A DNA stretch of 64,000 nt from Solimonas flava DSM 18980. Its GTDB lineage: Bacteria; Pseudomonadota; Gammaproteobacteria; Nevskiales; Nevskiaceae. Below are positions 63,031-64,000 of this stretch, in pieces. Each line of letters opens with the position of its first letter. The stretch's first letter is position 1. The stretch covers positions 1 through 64,000 of the forward strand of contig NZ_AUFV01000012.1 of NCBI RefSeq assembly GCF_000426685.1. Reading direction: 5' to 3'. Position numbers and translations under genes: made by a program. The notes under the pieces were generated by a model that was not told the DNA's origin, searched no databases, and saw only the letters and a list, made by a program, of their open reading frames with translations.

Positions 63031-64000
63031 CTACGACGAACTCGACTCCAGCCGGTGCAGCGGCGGCGGCGTCAGACTGATCGCGAAGCTGAGCCACAGC
63101 AGCGGCAGCAGGCCGGCCGCCGCGAACGCGCCGCCGATGCCCCAGTGCCCGAGCGCGAAACCGCCGATCGTGCTGCCGGCGAATCCGCCGAGGAACTGGC
63201 TGCTCGCGTAGATGCCGAGCGCCGCGCCCTTGTGCTCGGGCGGCGCGCGGCGCGAAATCATCGACGGCAGCGTGCCCTCGAGGTAGTTGAAGGCGACGAA
63301 GAATGCCAGCAGCGTCAGGCACAGGCCCACCGCGACCGTGTGCAGCTCCGAGGCCGCGAGCAGCGCCACCGCCAGCAGCACGATCGCGCCGAGCAGCGTC
63401 GGCTTGAGCAGACCGGCGCTTTCGACGCGGCGGATCAGCGCGAACACCGGCAGCACCGACAGCAGCAGCACCGGCAGGTACAGCTCCCAGTGGCGCGCGG
63501 CCGGCAGGTGCAGGGTTTCCTCGATCGCGTGCGGCGCGGCGATGAACAGCGTCGTCATCATCGCGTGCAGCAGGAAGATGCCGCCGTCGAGACGCAGCAG
63601 CTGGGTGTCGGCCAGCGCGCGACGCAGGCTGCCCGGCTGGCTCGGCACACGCGGCACGGTCGGCACCGCGAGCAGGATGCCGGGCACCGCCAGCAGCGCC
63701 AGCGCGCCGGTCAGCGTGAAGATGCCGTCGACCCCGATCCAGCCGCTGAGCACCGGCCCAAGCACCAGCGCGACGATGAACGACAGGCCCATGCCGGCGC
63801 CCATGATCGCCATCGCCTGCGTGCGCACCTGCGGCCGCGTGCTGTCGGCGAGCAGCGCCGACAGTGCGCCGGAGATCGCCCCCGCACCCTGCAGCGCACG
63901 GCCGACGAGAATCCAGTGGATCTCCTGCGCGTGACCGGCGACGAAGCTGCCGAACGCGAACAGCAGCAGGCCGAGCACGATCACCGGCTTGCGGCCGACG
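63031..64000 (-). CDS. MFS transporter, C-terminal part (5' end beyond the window)
   Basis: About 322 residues are visible; the frame stays open to position 64000, so the start lies outside. It opens in VGRKPVIVLGLLLFAFGS, the conserved GR+P loop between helices 2 and 3, and continues through GRALQGAGAISGALSALLADSTRP to at least nine helices. The pattern resembles the YajR/multidrug-exporter-like group. The extreme C-terminus (LTPPPLHRLESSSS) has no extra domain, so it lacks the YajR YAM domain. Substrate unknown. Confidence 0.85.
   Translation of the reverse strand, partial: VGRKPVIVLGLLLFAFGSFVAGHAQEIHWILVGRALQGAGAISGALSALLADSTRPQVRTQAMAIMGAGMGLSFIVALVLGPVLSGWIGVDGIFTLTGALALLAVPGILLAVPTVPRVPSQPGSLRRALADTQLLRLDGGIFLLHAMMTTLFIAAPHAIEETLHLPAARHWELYLPVLLLSVLPVFALIRRVESAGLLKPTLLGAIVLLAVALLAASELHTVAVGLCLTLLAFFVAFNYLEGTLPSMISRRAPPEHKGAALGIYASSQFLGGFAGSTIGGFALGHWGIGGAFAAAGLLPLLWLSFAISLTPPPLHRLESSSS

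Overview
The window is about 70% G+C, gene-dense DNA from a free-living gammaproteobacterium. The gene orders miaB..phoH(ybeZ)-ybeY-corC, maf-rng-yhdP-nit-tldD, rsmD-coaD-yfhL, ybhP-clsB and lemA-GIDE are gammaproteobacterial. The divergent pair of a hydrophobe-type RND exporter and an AraC regulator with an Arabinose_bd domain, together with molybdenum hydroxylases of the isoquinoline-oxidoreductase type, suggests a Nevskiales/Solimonadaceae- or Xanthomonadales-like organism. That placement is inference. I see no rRNA, tRNA, CRISPR array, insertion sequence or prophage.

Layout. 1-4151: the start of an RND exporter (cut by the edge), a divergent AraC regulator, a small HExxH protein, and ybhP-clsB (phospholipid-related endo/exo/phosphatase protein plus cardiolipin synthase B). 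4206-7228: a small zinc-chaperone-like protein, a ZnuD-type TonB receptor and a translationally coupled NlpC/P60 peptidase. 7290-11394 (minus): molybdenum hydroxylase with its [2Fe-2S] subunit and a triheme cytochrome c. 11603-14094 (minus): gpmA, a gamma carbonic anhydrase, and a lipoprotein alpha/beta hydrolase that lacks its nucleophile. 14189-17906: lemA, a GIDE-domain protein with an EF-hand, and oligopeptidase A. 18021-23189: a five-gene efflux operon (outer membrane factor, MarR, FUSC, DUF1656, HlyD) behind a promoter overlapped by a perfect 16-bp palindrome. 23198-32472 (minus): a PafA-like phosphatase, a two-component system, then prolyl 4-hydroxylase, an unknown lipoprotein, a diheme peroxidase and a phospholipase C/acid-phosphatase-type lipoprotein.

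32857-34785: exonuclease III and an HD-domain protein. 34812-38835 (minus): a gamma-glutamyltransferase homologue without the catalytic Thr, ferredoxin YfhL, coaD, rsmD, a TfoX-N protein and a GNAT protein. 38832-47400 (minus): tldD, nitrilase, yhdP, rng, maf. 47544-49455: a class II cyclic-nucleotide phosphodiesterase with a (GCC)10 tract and a class II aldolase. 49452-52795 (minus): a DMT exporter, a GFA-family protein, an AT-richer foreign-looking membrane protein and a DUF4105 protein. 52890-57580 (minus): corC, ybeY, phoH, a threonine dehydratase-like gene and miaB, four of the junctions being short overlaps. 57744-59930 (minus): low-molecular-weight phosphatase, quinone oxidoreductase, ssb. 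60259-62953: a second molybdenum hydroxylase without a cytochrome gene. 63031 to the edge: an MFS transporter.

Most of the window is conserved housekeeping. The unusual parts are the two predicted dead-enzyme homologues, the duplicated molybdenum hydroxylases with different electron exits, the zinc-receptor/peptidase coupling, the MarR operator, and the AT-rich single-gene islet at about 51.1-51.5 kb. I did not find a clear wholly new multi-gene system.
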